From Channallabes apus (taxonomy: Eukaryota; Chordata; Actinopteri; Siluriformes; Clariidae), in assembly GCA_030522415.1 (NCBI GenBank), contig CM060104.1:15907729-15971728 (forward strand): a stretch of 64,000 nucleotides of DNA, written 5' to 3'. Shown here piece after piece: positions 12,286 to 22,360 of the stretch; position 1 is the stretch's first letter, and each line of letters opens with the position of its first letter. The notes beneath the pieces are model-generated. The model ran no database searches and was not told the origin of the DNA. It saw only the letters and a list, made by a program, of their open reading frames with translations. A program made the position numbers and the translations under genes.

Positions 12286-15272
12286 CTGCAGGGCATAAAA
12301 AGAGTATACTGGAATGGACGTTGTTTTGTTATATTATAGCTTTCTGTCTTGTAAAGAAACCTATAATGGAGACATTTTGGAAAATAATGATTCTACGTAA
12401 TATCTTGAAGTTACTGGGAAAGTTAGTTTCCAGATAAATTGATACAGATGTTTCCCAGTTATTTCCCCTCTAATGTGGCTAGGAAAAATGCAGAGCAGGA
12501 ATAAAGGGTAGATTTTCACTAACTGTTCCTTGCGCTGCAGACGTCCTCGAGCCTCCATGGCGTTGCTCTGAAGGAAGCTCTGTAGGTGAACAGGGTCACA
12601 CATGGTGGGGATGATGAAGTGTCCCATCTCATGGAGACTCAGACTAGAGCGGTCACTACAGTCGACACAAAATACAGAGTGCAGTGATCAGAGCAGTGCA
12701 TAGAGAAGTTTAAGACCAGAGATGATTCTCTGCTCCCACCACAACCAACACACAACCTAATGGCGCTTTTCCACTGCACAGTACGGCACAGCACGGTTCA
12801 GTACAGCTCACTTTGGTTCTGCTCAGTTCGACTCGGTTTGCGGTACCACTGCAGTTTAGTACCGCTTTAGAGTGGGCAGGATTATTCACGTGTCGTTATA
12901 GTTGAGGCGCCTCTACTGCCGTGACATCATCGTAAACGCGCCACAAACAAACACACAACAATGGAGCATATCGACGGAATGGTGTTCTTCATTCTCGGCA
13001 TTTTTAACAGCGAGACGAAGGAGTTTGTTTCAAAAGAGGCTGATGGCAGGCAAAGAAAATTTTTGGTTAATACAAAAAGGTGCGTCCGATCCTTCGCTGG
13101 CTGTTCTAAATATAGCGGTTCTGTTGTGTCTCGTGTCGCAAGTTCAGGGACGCAGTAATGACGATTTTCTCTGGCCAATCAGTGACCAGCAGAGTTTACA
13201 CGTCACATTTTGGTAACGGTTCGGCGCGCTTGGAACTTCGGCTGAGGTGGTACTAAAAAAAGGACCAGGTACCAGGTACTGTTCCCAGTGGAAAACCCCC
13301 CCAAAAGTGAGCTGAACTGAACCGTGTCGTGCCGTACTATGTAGTGGAAAAGCGCCATAAGAAAATAATTTAGCAAAGCTTCTGTAGACGATCTCTATGA
13401 CCTATGAGACTTTCATATTTTCCATTGATTTAACTGTAAACAGTAGACAAAATACACTACCGCTCAAAAGTTTGGGATCACTTTCTAATTTCATGGTCGT
13501 TACGGATTTTTATTTATTTATACACATACTGTGTACACAACAATGCTGAAGGTGTCTAAAATATGTAATAATCTCCTTACAACAGTTAATGTTGAAATTA
13601 ATCTGCTACACATGGTCTGTAAAACCTTCATACCTGCTCTAATCCCAGATTGGTGGCTGCTAACTCTAAATGAACCATGAATGGCCTTGACTTCCTGGGA
13701 TGGTCTTCATGAGAGCTTGATGGGTTTTGCTACTGTAATGTACTTGACAATACTGTCCTTGCAAGAACTATTCCAGAAAGGTTGCCTGCTGTTGTTGTTA
13801 CATAATTCCATATGCGTTATTTCATAGTTTTAAAGTAATCAGTATTGCTGTAGAATGTAGAAAAGAAATCACTAAACAAAAACAAAGGAATTTGCAAGTG
13901 ACCCCAAACTTTTGAGCAGTAGTGTACATAAGAAATGAAATGAATCGAGAACATCTTACTTTTCTAGTGTCATGGTGAGACCCTGTAGGCTGCGAGGGTG
14001 CAAAGAGAGTCTGTGAGACAACAGTCTCTTATGGAAGTTATTGAGGGTGCCATAGTGTTCTTCCAGGGGCAACACCAGACTCACACGCTCCATATGGATC
14101 ACCTGAATCCCTCCTAAAAGGAAACTGATCCTATCCTTTAGCCACTCTGTCTGCTGCAGCAGCTTGCTGTAACTAGGCAATCTCTCGAAGATCTGCACAC
14201 ACCGAACAACATGGAGCAGCATGGATTATAGAACACATGGACAAAGAAAAACTCTGGCCAAAATATGGGACCTAGTCAAAAGAGATTTATTTTAGCACAT
14301 TTATTTTAGAGTAAAACATGCATTACCTTTGTCCACTGATGATGCACATCCATTGTTCCCAGCATCACATGGCCTGAGGCATTCATTCCAGATTGGTCAG
14401 TAAAGAGTATTGTGTGCCCTGTGTGGTGAGAAAATGTCAATACAAAAGGCCATGCAGCCATACTTACTCATCTGTTCAAACAACAAAAACATAACTCATG
14501 TATCACATAAGCCTTTTGAACGTACAGTACCTCTGAGATTAGTCATGGCCTCGGGGTTCTGTGAAAAGAGTCGGCTCAAACTCTGCATCTGACAGCATCT
14601 GTGCGCAACTCCCCATTTGCGCTGCCACCTACAGGAAAGAGAAAAATAAGACATCCTTTCAATATAAACATTTTCACAGATTCAACTTGTACACCATATG
14701 TACAAAAGTAAGTGAACATGTGATCACCAAACTGTTGCTGCGAAATGGTATAGAATGTCTTTTTATGTTGTAGAATTATAATTTTCCCTTCACTGGAACT
14801 AACAGGCAATATCTCTTAGATGTGGTAGAACTCAAGTGACTCAAGCCCTGACCTCAACTGAACACCTCAGGGATGAACTGTAAGCCAGCCTGCATGCCCG
14901 GACATCTCACTTAACATCAGTGCCTCACCTCAGCAGTGCCCTTGTAGTTGAATGAGAAAAACCCCACAGCCAGGTTCCATGGCAAAAATCTAGAACACAG
15001 CCAACATCTAGAACAAAACCTTCCCAGAGGAACAGCAATTGTTGTAACAACAAAAAAGGGAAGCTTTTAAGTTTTCATAATTCGACATAGACTGGTTTAC
15101 TAGGTTACCAATTGGAAACATCTTCAGTCAAACTGTGCTGGGAATGTTTTTCATTTTTTAGTGGAGGAAGTTAACCCTAATACTTAAGACAAGCATGTTT
15201 CTCCTGGTCTTTAGTCCTTAGCTGTATGGATATCTAGAGGACGTTCATTCCATGACCTAGGAGCCAGAACAG

Positions 15273-15356
<84 letters not shown>

Positions 15357-18300
15357 AGTCTTCCTTGATCCCTGAGAGATGATAGTCACACAATCGAGCA
15401 GTTCTGAAGAATAGGAGGGAATGTGGTGCAGTGTAGGGTGTGATAAGTGCTTTGAGGTATGTGGGTGCTGGGCCAGTTTTAGCGTTGTAGGAAAGCAAAA
15501 TGATTTGAATTCGATGCAGGCAGCCACAGGAAGTGTAAAAAGCGGACAAGTGGGAGAATTAAGGTTTAAAACAGTCGTACAGCCATATACTGGATCAGCT
15601 GCAGAGGACAAATGATGCACAGAGGCAGACCTGTCAGGAGTGATTTGCAATAGTCCAGTCTTGAAATAACAAGGGACTGAGTGGAGAATTCTTCTAATAT
15701 TATAAAGAAGCAATCAACACGGGTGAGTACGGTTAGCAATGTGAGGAAGAAAAGGACAGTGGATTGTCCAGAGTTACCCTCGAAGGGTCCAGGCAGTAAC
15801 TGAAGGAGTGATTTCAGTGTTTTCCAGAGAGATCATACCCTCCTGGCAGGGGATGAATCACCTGGGATGAACCACAGTTCGGTTTTACTGAGATTAGGTT
15901 TCAGTCGATGAGAGGTCATCTAGGATGAGATCTGTGTGGAAACCTGAGTGAAATCATATGTTTCACAACAGTGTAGGAATGTTGATGTAGGCCTAGGCGC
16001 CCATGATCTAGCTTTTTGTTCTTAAGTACTGAAATGGCTTTACGTGCATTTATAACAATGCTGACCTGATATCAAGCAGGCCCAGTTTCTCAATGAGCTC
16101 TCTCTTCAGTCTTTTTAGCTCGGCTCGTCGTGGAACACTGTCCTTCTGCTTCGTAGTGGCCTCTTTTTCATTGTTCCTCAGCCACAGACTGCAAAATCCC
16201 AAAATTTAAATGTTTACTATATTAAACAGTTTGCTATTCAGAATTGTAAATCGAAAGTAACCAAAATGCTCAAGAATTTGCAATGATTACAGTAATGCTA
16301 ACAGGGATTTGCAACGTGAGTAAACTAGTGAGTAATGTTTGTTGTATACTTCACAACTTCAATGTTTTAGCTTTGCAGATCAACCTTCCTATTTCTACAA
16401 ATCAACAAAAATGAAAGCCTAATAAAACACAAGCTTACATCACTGAAAGATAGGATTTTATATTAGGTTGTAACTAATTTAATGCTGTGCAACACACCAA
16501 AGTTAATTACATCAGTAATGGTTAACTCATACCAAAGGCTTAGTTTAAAGTTCACTACATTCTGTACTCAAAATATTCTATCAAACATTGGACAGGGCAG
16601 ATTCCTGTTCTAAAAAAAAAAAAAAAAAAAAAAACTGAAGCAGCAATCTACTCTATGGCAGCAGTGCTACACACAGCCATGGAGCATGTCCTAGTCTGAC
16701 ATATTTTAAGCACCTCATAATTCACTTTAAACATTTTAGAAATTCTTCATCACCACATGTAATAATAAGCTTAAGATCTGACTCAATGTGCTCTGGATCA
16801 GACTTTATAAAACTGGTTTGTTTGTGTCGATTTAAGTTAACCTGAGTGTGGTTTCCATTTTCTTTGCCTGCTCCAGCTCCTGCTCTGGGTCTCTGAAGCC
16901 TGTAAATGAGTAGTACGTCTTGTCCCACTTAATCGGGCGGTAGAAAGGAATTCCACCTTGTTGTGCCGAGTTCTGGCCTTGGGCCCTGGCTGTGAGAAGT
17001 CCCTGCATGTGTTCCACTGACAAGCTACAAGATTTCAAAACATCCACCACCGCACACAGGACATCCTTTGCCTGCAGAGTGAAAGTAACCAAACGAAATC
17101 CTGGGAAATATATAAAGACAAAAATTGTATGAAAAAAGCAGAGAGAAAGGCCACTTGTACCTCATCTTAACTGGCTCCTACACGCTTTTAAATTTTAAGC
17201 AGTGAGCAAAGACCTGAATCGATGAATCTTCAATTGTGAATTGGCCAAAAAGACTGGTTTTAAACAGTTGTAAGCAGAATCCTGCATCATGATGGTTGTA
17301 TATGAAAATATTTCTGTGGTTTGAGCATGTTGCTGTTCCACTTGCTAAATCCCAATTCTAATGCTTTCCTAATTTTGTGTAATGGTGGGCAGAGTAATAA
17401 CAGTTTAGTTGTTCTCCTCCTGTTGTTCAGGAAGAGACACAATCACAATTTAATTGAACTTTTCATGACAATTTAACATAGAACAATCTTCCACCGAACT
17501 GTTGGGACTACAACAACAGTCAGTAGCAGCTGGAGTGCCACATGAGTAACATTAAAATAAATTACGCATAAGCCCAACTGTCTTACAATTTGCACTTAAT
17601 TCTTTAACATAATAGAGCTGGTACACTTTTTTGCACCACAACTCAGCGTTTGGTACGGACAGCTTTAGATTCAGATTAGTGACTGCAGCAGGATGTACCA
17701 CACAACTTGATGGAAGTCAGACTGAGCAGGTTTGTTCATACGGCAACTAACTCACACTATTATTCAGAGCACATCTATCTATGCTAATGAGACATAGTGT
17801 TTTAAAGAAAGACCAACTTACCTGAATGCAGCAAATCATCATTGCTCTCTGTTTTTCCCTCTACCTCCCTGAGATAAAAAGTGAGTTTGGTAGGCTTGAC
17901 AGTCCTAACGCCTGGTCTCTGAAGACCCTCTAGGTAGCCGTTTAATCTTTTGAGGGAGTTTTCGTTCACTTCCTGCAATCCAGAAACCCAGAACACAAAA
18001 GCAGAGCTTGAGCAGTTGAGACCAAAATTTACATTCAACATCAACACCAAAGCTTTGCAAAGGGTAACATCAGGACATGATTTCTTACCCTCTCTCTTGG
18101 ATGCTGGCCAAAGAAGTCAGGGTGGACCACAAAGTAAAAGGGCCGGAGTGCATTAACAGCGTCAGCACCGGACAGAGCTCTTATTTGAAGGATCTGATTT
18201 GTACTGCATCTGCTGCTGAGCCTGAGTGAGATAAAGAGGTTGAAGAAGTAGCAGTCATCATTCACGAGCAGTTAATCAGTCTTGAAATAAAACACACAGG

Positions 18301-20287
18301 ACAAAAGCCATGTCAGAGAAGCAATGCTTCCGGGGGTTTTATGCACATTATTGTGTTCCTACACTGCAAAAATCTTAGCAAGATAAATGCCTTAAATCTA
18401 GTCAAATTTATTTATACTTTCTTGTGATTATTAAGCAAGCTTATTTTAACCCTTTTTAGATGTTTTTTTTTTTTTTTTTTACTATTTTTAAAAGAAATTT
18501 CTTATTTTATTGGTAGATAATTTTGTCATTTCTTAAAAGCAAAATGATCTGCCAATAAAGAAAGATTTATTTATTGCCTAAAGTTTAGTAAAATTTGCCT
18601 AGAAATATACTTATATTATATCTGGTTTGGTGTATGTTAAGAAATTTTCATGTCATTTTTCAGATACAGCCTAGTTGCATCTGATGCTGAGTCTGAGTGA
18701 GATAAAGAGGTTGAAGAAGTAGCAGGTATCATTTATGAGCAGTTAATCAGTCTTGAAATAAAACACATAGGACAAAGGCCATAATATGGGTCTGTGATCT
18801 TCCAGTGATCACACACAAGTAATCTTATACAAGTCTCAACAAGAGCTTATAATTAATCAATATCACATAAGATGGAGTACTGTTGTGATGAGTATCAGCA
18901 TGTTTGTGATGCGCCCGTAGGCATAGGGCACATTATTAATCCGTCAATAATAATTGGTGTGTGTGGGACTTCTGCTTGCTATATGTGGAACGTTTAGACA
19001 GAAGTTGGGCAGTTAATTAGGGGTTACAGAGGGATTTGGGATTCAGTTTTGTATTTGAAGGCTAGTTTGCTTTCTGGCTTGTCTTAGGCGTTAATAAAAC
19101 AACACAAAGGCAATTAAGAAAAAAATTCAATTCAGAAGCAATTATTAAGCAGATAAAGTGTTTAAGTTAAGAAACATTATCAGACGCATTTTCTTGCTAA
19201 AAGTGTGTCCATGACTGGTTTTGAATGTGGGTTTTGGCATGTAGCTGCTCTCTCTCCTCAGCAATAGACTGTACAGACCTACTTTCGCCCATGCTGCGAC
19301 TGACAGTTTGTGTAATCAATAACTGTAGAAAATGTATGACTCTGAGTGATACATATAGTGCCGTTACTGTCTATTATCACCACTCATGCAAAGCCACTTG
19401 TGCAATCAGATTACCCAGTCAGAGTTAATTATTTTATAATAAAAGGTCATTCGTGGTTTTTGCAGAAAAAAATGTATTCGTCGTGAACCATTAATACCAT
19501 CTCGCGGGGGGAAAAAAACTTAACACAACGTTGTTGTCTTTTGTTATGTACATAAGGATGTGCAAAGAGACTTTCGTACATAGTTACATTTTCAGGATCA
19601 GGTTGTGTGTGTATTAATACCTAGATATAACCATGATATTTTCCATACTTGATAAACACTGTGAAACTTAGTAAGCTATGAATCAGCAAAGTTTTTGTTT
19701 TTCTTGGAAGTAAGCGCACCTCATACGCAGGAGTGAGGTCAGGGACATCCTTCAGCTTTCAATGGAGAACCCAGTCCTAAAAATACAATTACAATCCCAG
19801 TCAATAGTAACAAACAGTGGAATGCTGTGGCAACTAAACAATAAAAAATCAACAAGTGAATTACTGGAAATAAAATGAATAGCAGGACAAGGAAGAAGAC
19901 AGTAACTATGTCTAATCTAATCTGGAGTTGGTTAACTCCAGTTATATTCAGTTGCTGCATTCAGACATAAACACAAGTCATATTCACTGTTAGCAAAGGA
20001 GCAAGGGTTTTGACTGTACAGAAATTAAATATAAATGTAATGTCTTTGTTGGTTAATTCAATAACAAACTGTTCGCAATGACAAATGTCTCCACCTCAGC
20101 TGTAGCGAGGACAAGAAGGACAGTCCAAGGTAGGTAACTTACCTCAGCTTAGCAGCTAGCTAACCAACTGCTCGAACAAACAAGCTGTCTTCGTAGCGAC
20201 TAGTGTCGCCTGGATAATCCGCTTTTCTCATTCACATGCTGTTTCATAAAGCCTGGACAAGAAATATCTTACTTACAGGTGCATCAT
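12060..20287 (-). CDS. tcaim: TCAIM, T-cell activation inhibitor, mitochondrial (complete gene, 10 coding exons)
   Basis: TCAIM is a mitochondrial protein described as dampening T-cell activation, and more recently as a mitochondrial DNAJ-type co-chaperone. Ten segments joined at GT/AG sites give 1458 nt, 485 codons plus stop, close to the human length of about 496. All junction phases agree: exons 1 to 9 end in phases 2,0,1,2,2,1,0,2,2. Hallmarks are ALSGADAVNALRPFYFVVHP, with an HPD motif at residues 37-39 in a J-domain-like context, CSLSVEHMQGLL, PIKWDKTYYSFTGF, FERLPSY, FLLGGIQV, HPRSLQGL, GHFIIPTMCDP and the C-terminal LCISHFYSVMQDGDLCIPWDW. The N terminus is basic and Ser/Leu-containing, consistent with a mitochondrial presequence. 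No stops or frameshifts are seen, so the gene looks intact. It lies in the same orientation as trim71, downstream on the minus strand. The least certain part is the 11-base coding portion of exon 1. Confidence 0.93.
12524..12655 (-). CDS. tcaim: tcaim exon 9 (residues 367-410)
   Basis: After a CTGTAG acceptor it encodes DRSSLSLHEMGHFIIPTMCD and then RGRLQRKE, ending phase 2 at a GTTAGT donor. A GT five bases further on was considered, but only this site keeps the frame into exon 10. Confidence 0.9.
12761..13357. mobile_element. Harbinger-like non-autonomous DNA transposon with long terminal inverted repeats
   Basis: Terminal inverted repeats of about 55 bp start TGGCGCTTTTCCACT at both ends and remain well matched through GTACGGCAC and AGCTCACTTT. 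TAA flanks both ends (12758-12760 and 13358-13360), a 3-bp target duplication as in PIF/Harbinger elements. It lies in tcaim intron 8. Short internal frames near 12.9-13.2 kb on both strands show no recognisable transposase. Superfamily call rests on the TSD only. Confidence 0.75.
13453..13926. mobile_element. Degenerate Tc1/mariner-like element
   Basis: Ends are inverted repeats of about 31 bp: TACACTACCGCTCAAAAGTT on the left, and TACACTACTGCTCAAAAGTT in the reverse complement of the right. TA dinucleotides at the borders fit Tc1-type insertion. This end sequence is widespread in fish. The 474-bp interior has no usable transposase frame. It lies in tcaim intron 8, close to exon 8. Confidence 0.8.
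13960..14192 (-). CDS. tcaim: tcaim exon 8 (residues 290-366)
   Basis: Starts IFERLPSYSKLL after a GTGCAG acceptor and includes FLLGGIQVIHMERVSLVLPL and HPRSLQGLTMTLE, ending phase 2 at a GTAAGA donor. A Tc1-like element ends only about 33 bp beyond this exon, just past the donor. Confidence 0.94.
14327..14418 (-). CDS. tcaim: tcaim exon 7 (residues 259-289)
   Basis: Encodes TILFTDQSGMNASGHVMLGT and MDVHHQWTK, bounded by a CACACAG acceptor and GTAATG donor (phase 0). The block is among the most conserved in the family. Confidence 0.93.
14531..14628 (-). CDS. tcaim: tcaim exon 6 (residues 226-258)
   Basis: After a TTCCTGTAG acceptor it encodes WQRKWGVAHRCCQMQSLSRL, matching the TCAIM WQRSWGIAHRC block, and ends NLR before a GTACTG donor (phase 1). 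Confidence 0.92.
15215..15990 (-). mobile_element. LINE remnant (Jockey/L2-type reverse transcriptase C-terminal region)
   Basis: On the minus strand, in several interrupted frames, one can read fish LINE ORF2 hallmarks in order: a RLKPNLSKTE segment, DNQLSF...HIANV, a SRLDYCKSLLTGLPL block, FKSF, YNAKTGPAPTYLKALITPYT and finally SVLAPRSWNERPLDI. Stops and frameshifts make it dead. It sits in tcaim intron 5 in the same orientation as the gene, and a (GATA)n array splits its 3' part. Clade assignment between L2 and related fish LINEs is uncertain. Confidence 0.75.
15275..15356. repeat. (GATA)n microsatellite
   Basis: About 20 uninterrupted GATA units. On the minus strand they fall inside the LINE coding remnant, between the GSRKTS-like and SVLAPR-like segments. 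Confidence 0.97.
16066..16188 (-). CDS. tcaim: tcaim exon 5 (residues 185-225)
   Basis: A TTTTGCAG acceptor. It encodes SLWLRNNEKEATTKQKD and then a charged helix, ELKRLKRELIEKLGL, probably coiled coil, ending LLDI before a GTCAGC donor (phase 2). The phases match exons 4 and 6. Confidence 0.9.
16842..17100 (-). CDS. tcaim: tcaim exon 4 (residues 99-184)
   Basis: A CCCAG acceptor followed by GFRLVTFTLQAKDVL, then CSLSVEHMQGLL and PIKWDKTYYSFTGF, both strongly conserved in TCAIM. Ends METTL before a GTTAAC donor (phase 2), a weaker but usable donor. Confidence 0.93.
17822..17972 (-). CDS. tcaim: tcaim exon 3 (residues 49-98)
   Basis: Starts after TTGCAG with EVNENSLKRLNGYLEGLQRP, the helical segment following the HPD loop, and ends at CATTCAG before a GTAAGT donor (phase 1). 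The 151-bp length is consistent with the phases on both sides. Confidence 0.93.
18089..18221 (-). CDS. tcaim: tcaim exon 2 (residues 4-48, HPD motif)
   Basis: A TCTCACTCAG acceptor and GTAAGA donor bound it. It encodes the end of the presequence and the conserved RALSGADAVNALRPFY segment with HPD at residues 37-39, ending FFGQHPRER in phase 0. The acceptor neighbourhood is duplicated about 470 bp upstream in intron 1. Confidence 0.9.
18206..18311. repeat. Duplicated block, copy A (tcaim exon 2 acceptor and upstream intron)
   Basis: About 105 bp, from GCATCTGCTGCTGAGCC to ACAAAAGCCAT, that recur at 18677-18782 with roughly 10 differences. This copy includes the functional exon 2 acceptor and the first bases of exon 2. 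Confidence 0.9.
18361..18676. mobile_element. MITE-like AT-rich element (degenerate)
   Basis: Begins CACTGCAAAAATCTTAGC and ends near TGTCATTTTTCAG, with internal AAGAAATTTCTTATTTTATT and CTGCCAATAAA strings. This resembles a palindromic short element common in cyprinid and related fish. The TIRs are poorly preserved. It lies between the two copies of the duplicated intron 1 block. Confidence 0.45.
18677..18782. repeat. Duplicated block, copy B (extra splice-acceptor-like site in tcaim intron 1)
   Basis: Counterpart of 18206-18311. It keeps the minus-strand TTTATCTCACTCAG acceptor string and polypyrimidine-like context, but the sequence that would follow as exon is ACTCAGCATCAGATGC instead of the exon 2 start. 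Confidence 0.9.
20277..20287 (-). CDS. tcaim: tcaim exon 1, coding part (residues 1-3 and part of 4)
   Basis: Exon 2 is open and homologous but has no in-frame ATG before the conserved region, so the start must lie upstream. The sequence ATG ATG CAC CT directly before a perfect GTAAGTAAG donor provides it. Joined in phase 2 to exon 2 it gives MMHLLSSRCS, a plausible presequence. Chosen by phase and donor quality; not proven. Confidence 0.6.
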
Positions 20288-20480
20288 GACTCCGAGAGTG
20301 TGCTCGGCAAATGTGTGTTTCTGCTAGTCCACTGCAGACACCCTGCAGGTCACGTTTCCGAAGAGTCGTGTTTGTATTGGTGTTCATATCGACCTCTAGT
20401 GGTGTAAACACGAAATACATTAACTAATAACGTGCGCGCGTCTCATACAGTATGTAGTAGTTTGAGCAGTTAGTAGTATA
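20288..20480 (-). promoter_or_regulatory. tcaim: Probable tcaim promoter and 5' UTR
   Basis: A moderately CpG-containing stretch directly upstream of the predicted start codon. On the minus strand CGGAAACGTG (20360-20351) combines an ETS-type GGAA core with an E-box-like half, as is common in promoters of nuclear genes for mitochondrial proteins. A CTCF-like minus-strand core, CCACTAGAGGTC, lies at about 20392-20403. The TSS is not visible from sequence. Confidence 0.5.
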
Positions 20481-21888
20481 CTGTACATGGGCGTAAATTT
20501 CATGTAACAATGGTGGGGAGGGGGACGACAATAAATATAAAATTTAAAAACAGTCAAATTGTACTAATAAAGATATGTCCCCACAGTGAAAAACTTTGCT
20601 TCTATCATTATTGTAGCATATGCGCCATTTTTCTTCAAAACTATTTATTGCATTGTTTATGTTGTTTACAGTCAAACCATCAACATACAATAAAATTTAA
20701 ACATGAAAGATATATAAAATAAGTAATGTTTTGTAACAAAATCAATTACTAAATAATAAATTTACAGTAACTGCTCTATCTAAAAAAAAAAAAAAATCTG
20801 TCATTATCCCTTCAATAAAACCACCAGACTTACTGATTGACCCTGGTCTACCTGTCCCTCAATAATTTCAAGTTTCAAGTTTTATTGTCATATACAGATA
20901 ACAATGAGCCATCATTACCGTAATGAAATTCTTAGACCCGTGTTCCCCAACTTTACATAAACATATACATATAAAAATATAGGAAGAGGAGAAAAAATAT
21001 ATATACTATTATTGTAAAGGTATCTGTATGTGCAAGTAAGCTTTAAGATAATTTAATATTTACATGTAATAGTGCAAGGTGCAATGAAATATTTTGAATA
21101 TGGATTTAAATTGGCATTATTTAAGTGACATTGTGAATTTCTGTCTCCTTTGCCTGTGATTGATATTGTGACATTAGTATTTCCATAAGCACCCATTTTT
21201 TAAAACCAAATTGCCTTAATATGTGAACTACTTGTACTTACTTGGCATTTATGTGCACTGAAAAATGATCTTATGTCCATTTTTCTTTTTTCTGTCATTT
21301 TATTTATGCCACTGCAAGGCAAGTTTATTTATACTGTAGCACATTTCATACACAATGGTAATTTAAATAGTTTTACTTTCTTTATGTAAAGCAATCATAA
21401 AAATTAATCACAACAATAAAAACAAGGAATTAAACAAAAGGTTTAAAATTGTATTTAAAATTAATTAAGACACTTAGAACAGAATGGATATTGATTATAA
21501 AATACAGTGGTGTCAGTTCGGACTAAAGGCACAGAGCTCATTTAGTAAATGCACAGCTAAACAATATGTTAATTGTGGCCGTTAATGTTAAGTTAACATT
21601 ATGCCAAGTCGTCACAAATAAAACACTGCATGGGAAACGGCGTTAGTCGTGTTAGCTGCAGTGCAATATGTAAACAAGCTATTGTAAACAAGATAACGTT
21701 AATTAGATAAGTAATAATTTAATCGCTAATATAGCAGATTCATGGGAAATTACATCGGTAATCAGCATTTTTGCCGCAACTAATTTATGAATGAGTCTGC
21801 ATTTCAACTACATTAAAGAGAATCGCTTTATTTAAAGTGAATAAAATACCTTACTGGAGTTCAACATTAATTGCAGTGGGCCAAACCA

Positions 21889-21922
21889 CTGGGAGGAAGG
21901 GGAGGGGGAGGGGAAGGGGGGG
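21889..21922 (+). repeat. G-rich tract with quadruplex-forming pattern
   Basis: Four or more runs of three or more G separated by one or two A residues (GGGAGGAAGGGGAGGGGG and onward). A second G homopolymer follows at about 22041-22053. Confidence 0.8.
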
Positions 21923-22116
21923 ACTCAACTGTTTCTAAATGCAGTTTTTGCTGGGTTTTTTTTTCTACTTACACACTTATCTTAGGTATACATACATATA
22001 TTTTTCACAATAGAGGGTGCGATTTTTATTGTTATTTTTGGAGGGGGGGGGGGGCAACCCTCGGATTTTACGCCCATGGTAGTATATACAGTATATATGC
22101 CTATGGGCATATATAA

Positions 22117-22360
22117 CAGGGCAGTGGTGGCTCAATCGGTTAAGGCTGTGGGTTACTGGGTTACTGATCGGAAGGTCGGGGGTTCGAACCCCAGCATCGG
22201 CAAGTTGCCACTGTTGAGCCCTTGAGCAAGGCCCTTAACCCTATCTGCTCCAGGGGCGCTGTAAGCTGGCTGACCCTGCGCTCTGACCCCAGTTTCCTAA
22301 TTGGGATATGCGAAGAAGAAATTTCGCTGTGCTGTAAAAAGTACATGTGACAATAATTGA
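22117..22360 (+). mobile_element. tRNA-derived SINE, near full length
   Basis: An A-box-like GGCTCAATCGGTTAAGG (22129 onward) and B-box GGTTCGAACCC (22181-22191) form the tRNA-like head. The body has GTTGAGCCCTTGAGCAAGGC and CTGCGCTCTGACCCC, and the tail runs into AAGTACATGTGACAATAA and then (TTC)n. Layout and wording match SINEs abundant in catfish and other teleosts. It is not a tRNA gene: no anticodon arm or acceptor pairing fits. Confidence 0.85.

Noticed and set aside
12902..13216. 104-codon plus frame as a host gene exon
   Set aside because: It lies wholly between the inverted repeats of a transposon and opposite the orientation of tcaim.
15275..15356. Regular repeat array considered as CRISPR-like
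   Set aside because: A plain tetranucleotide microsatellite with no spacers, in a vertebrate context.
22123..22200. Possible tRNA gene (A and B boxes)
   Set aside because: The boxes belong to a SINE head followed by a SINE body and tail; cloverleaf pairing is not maintained.
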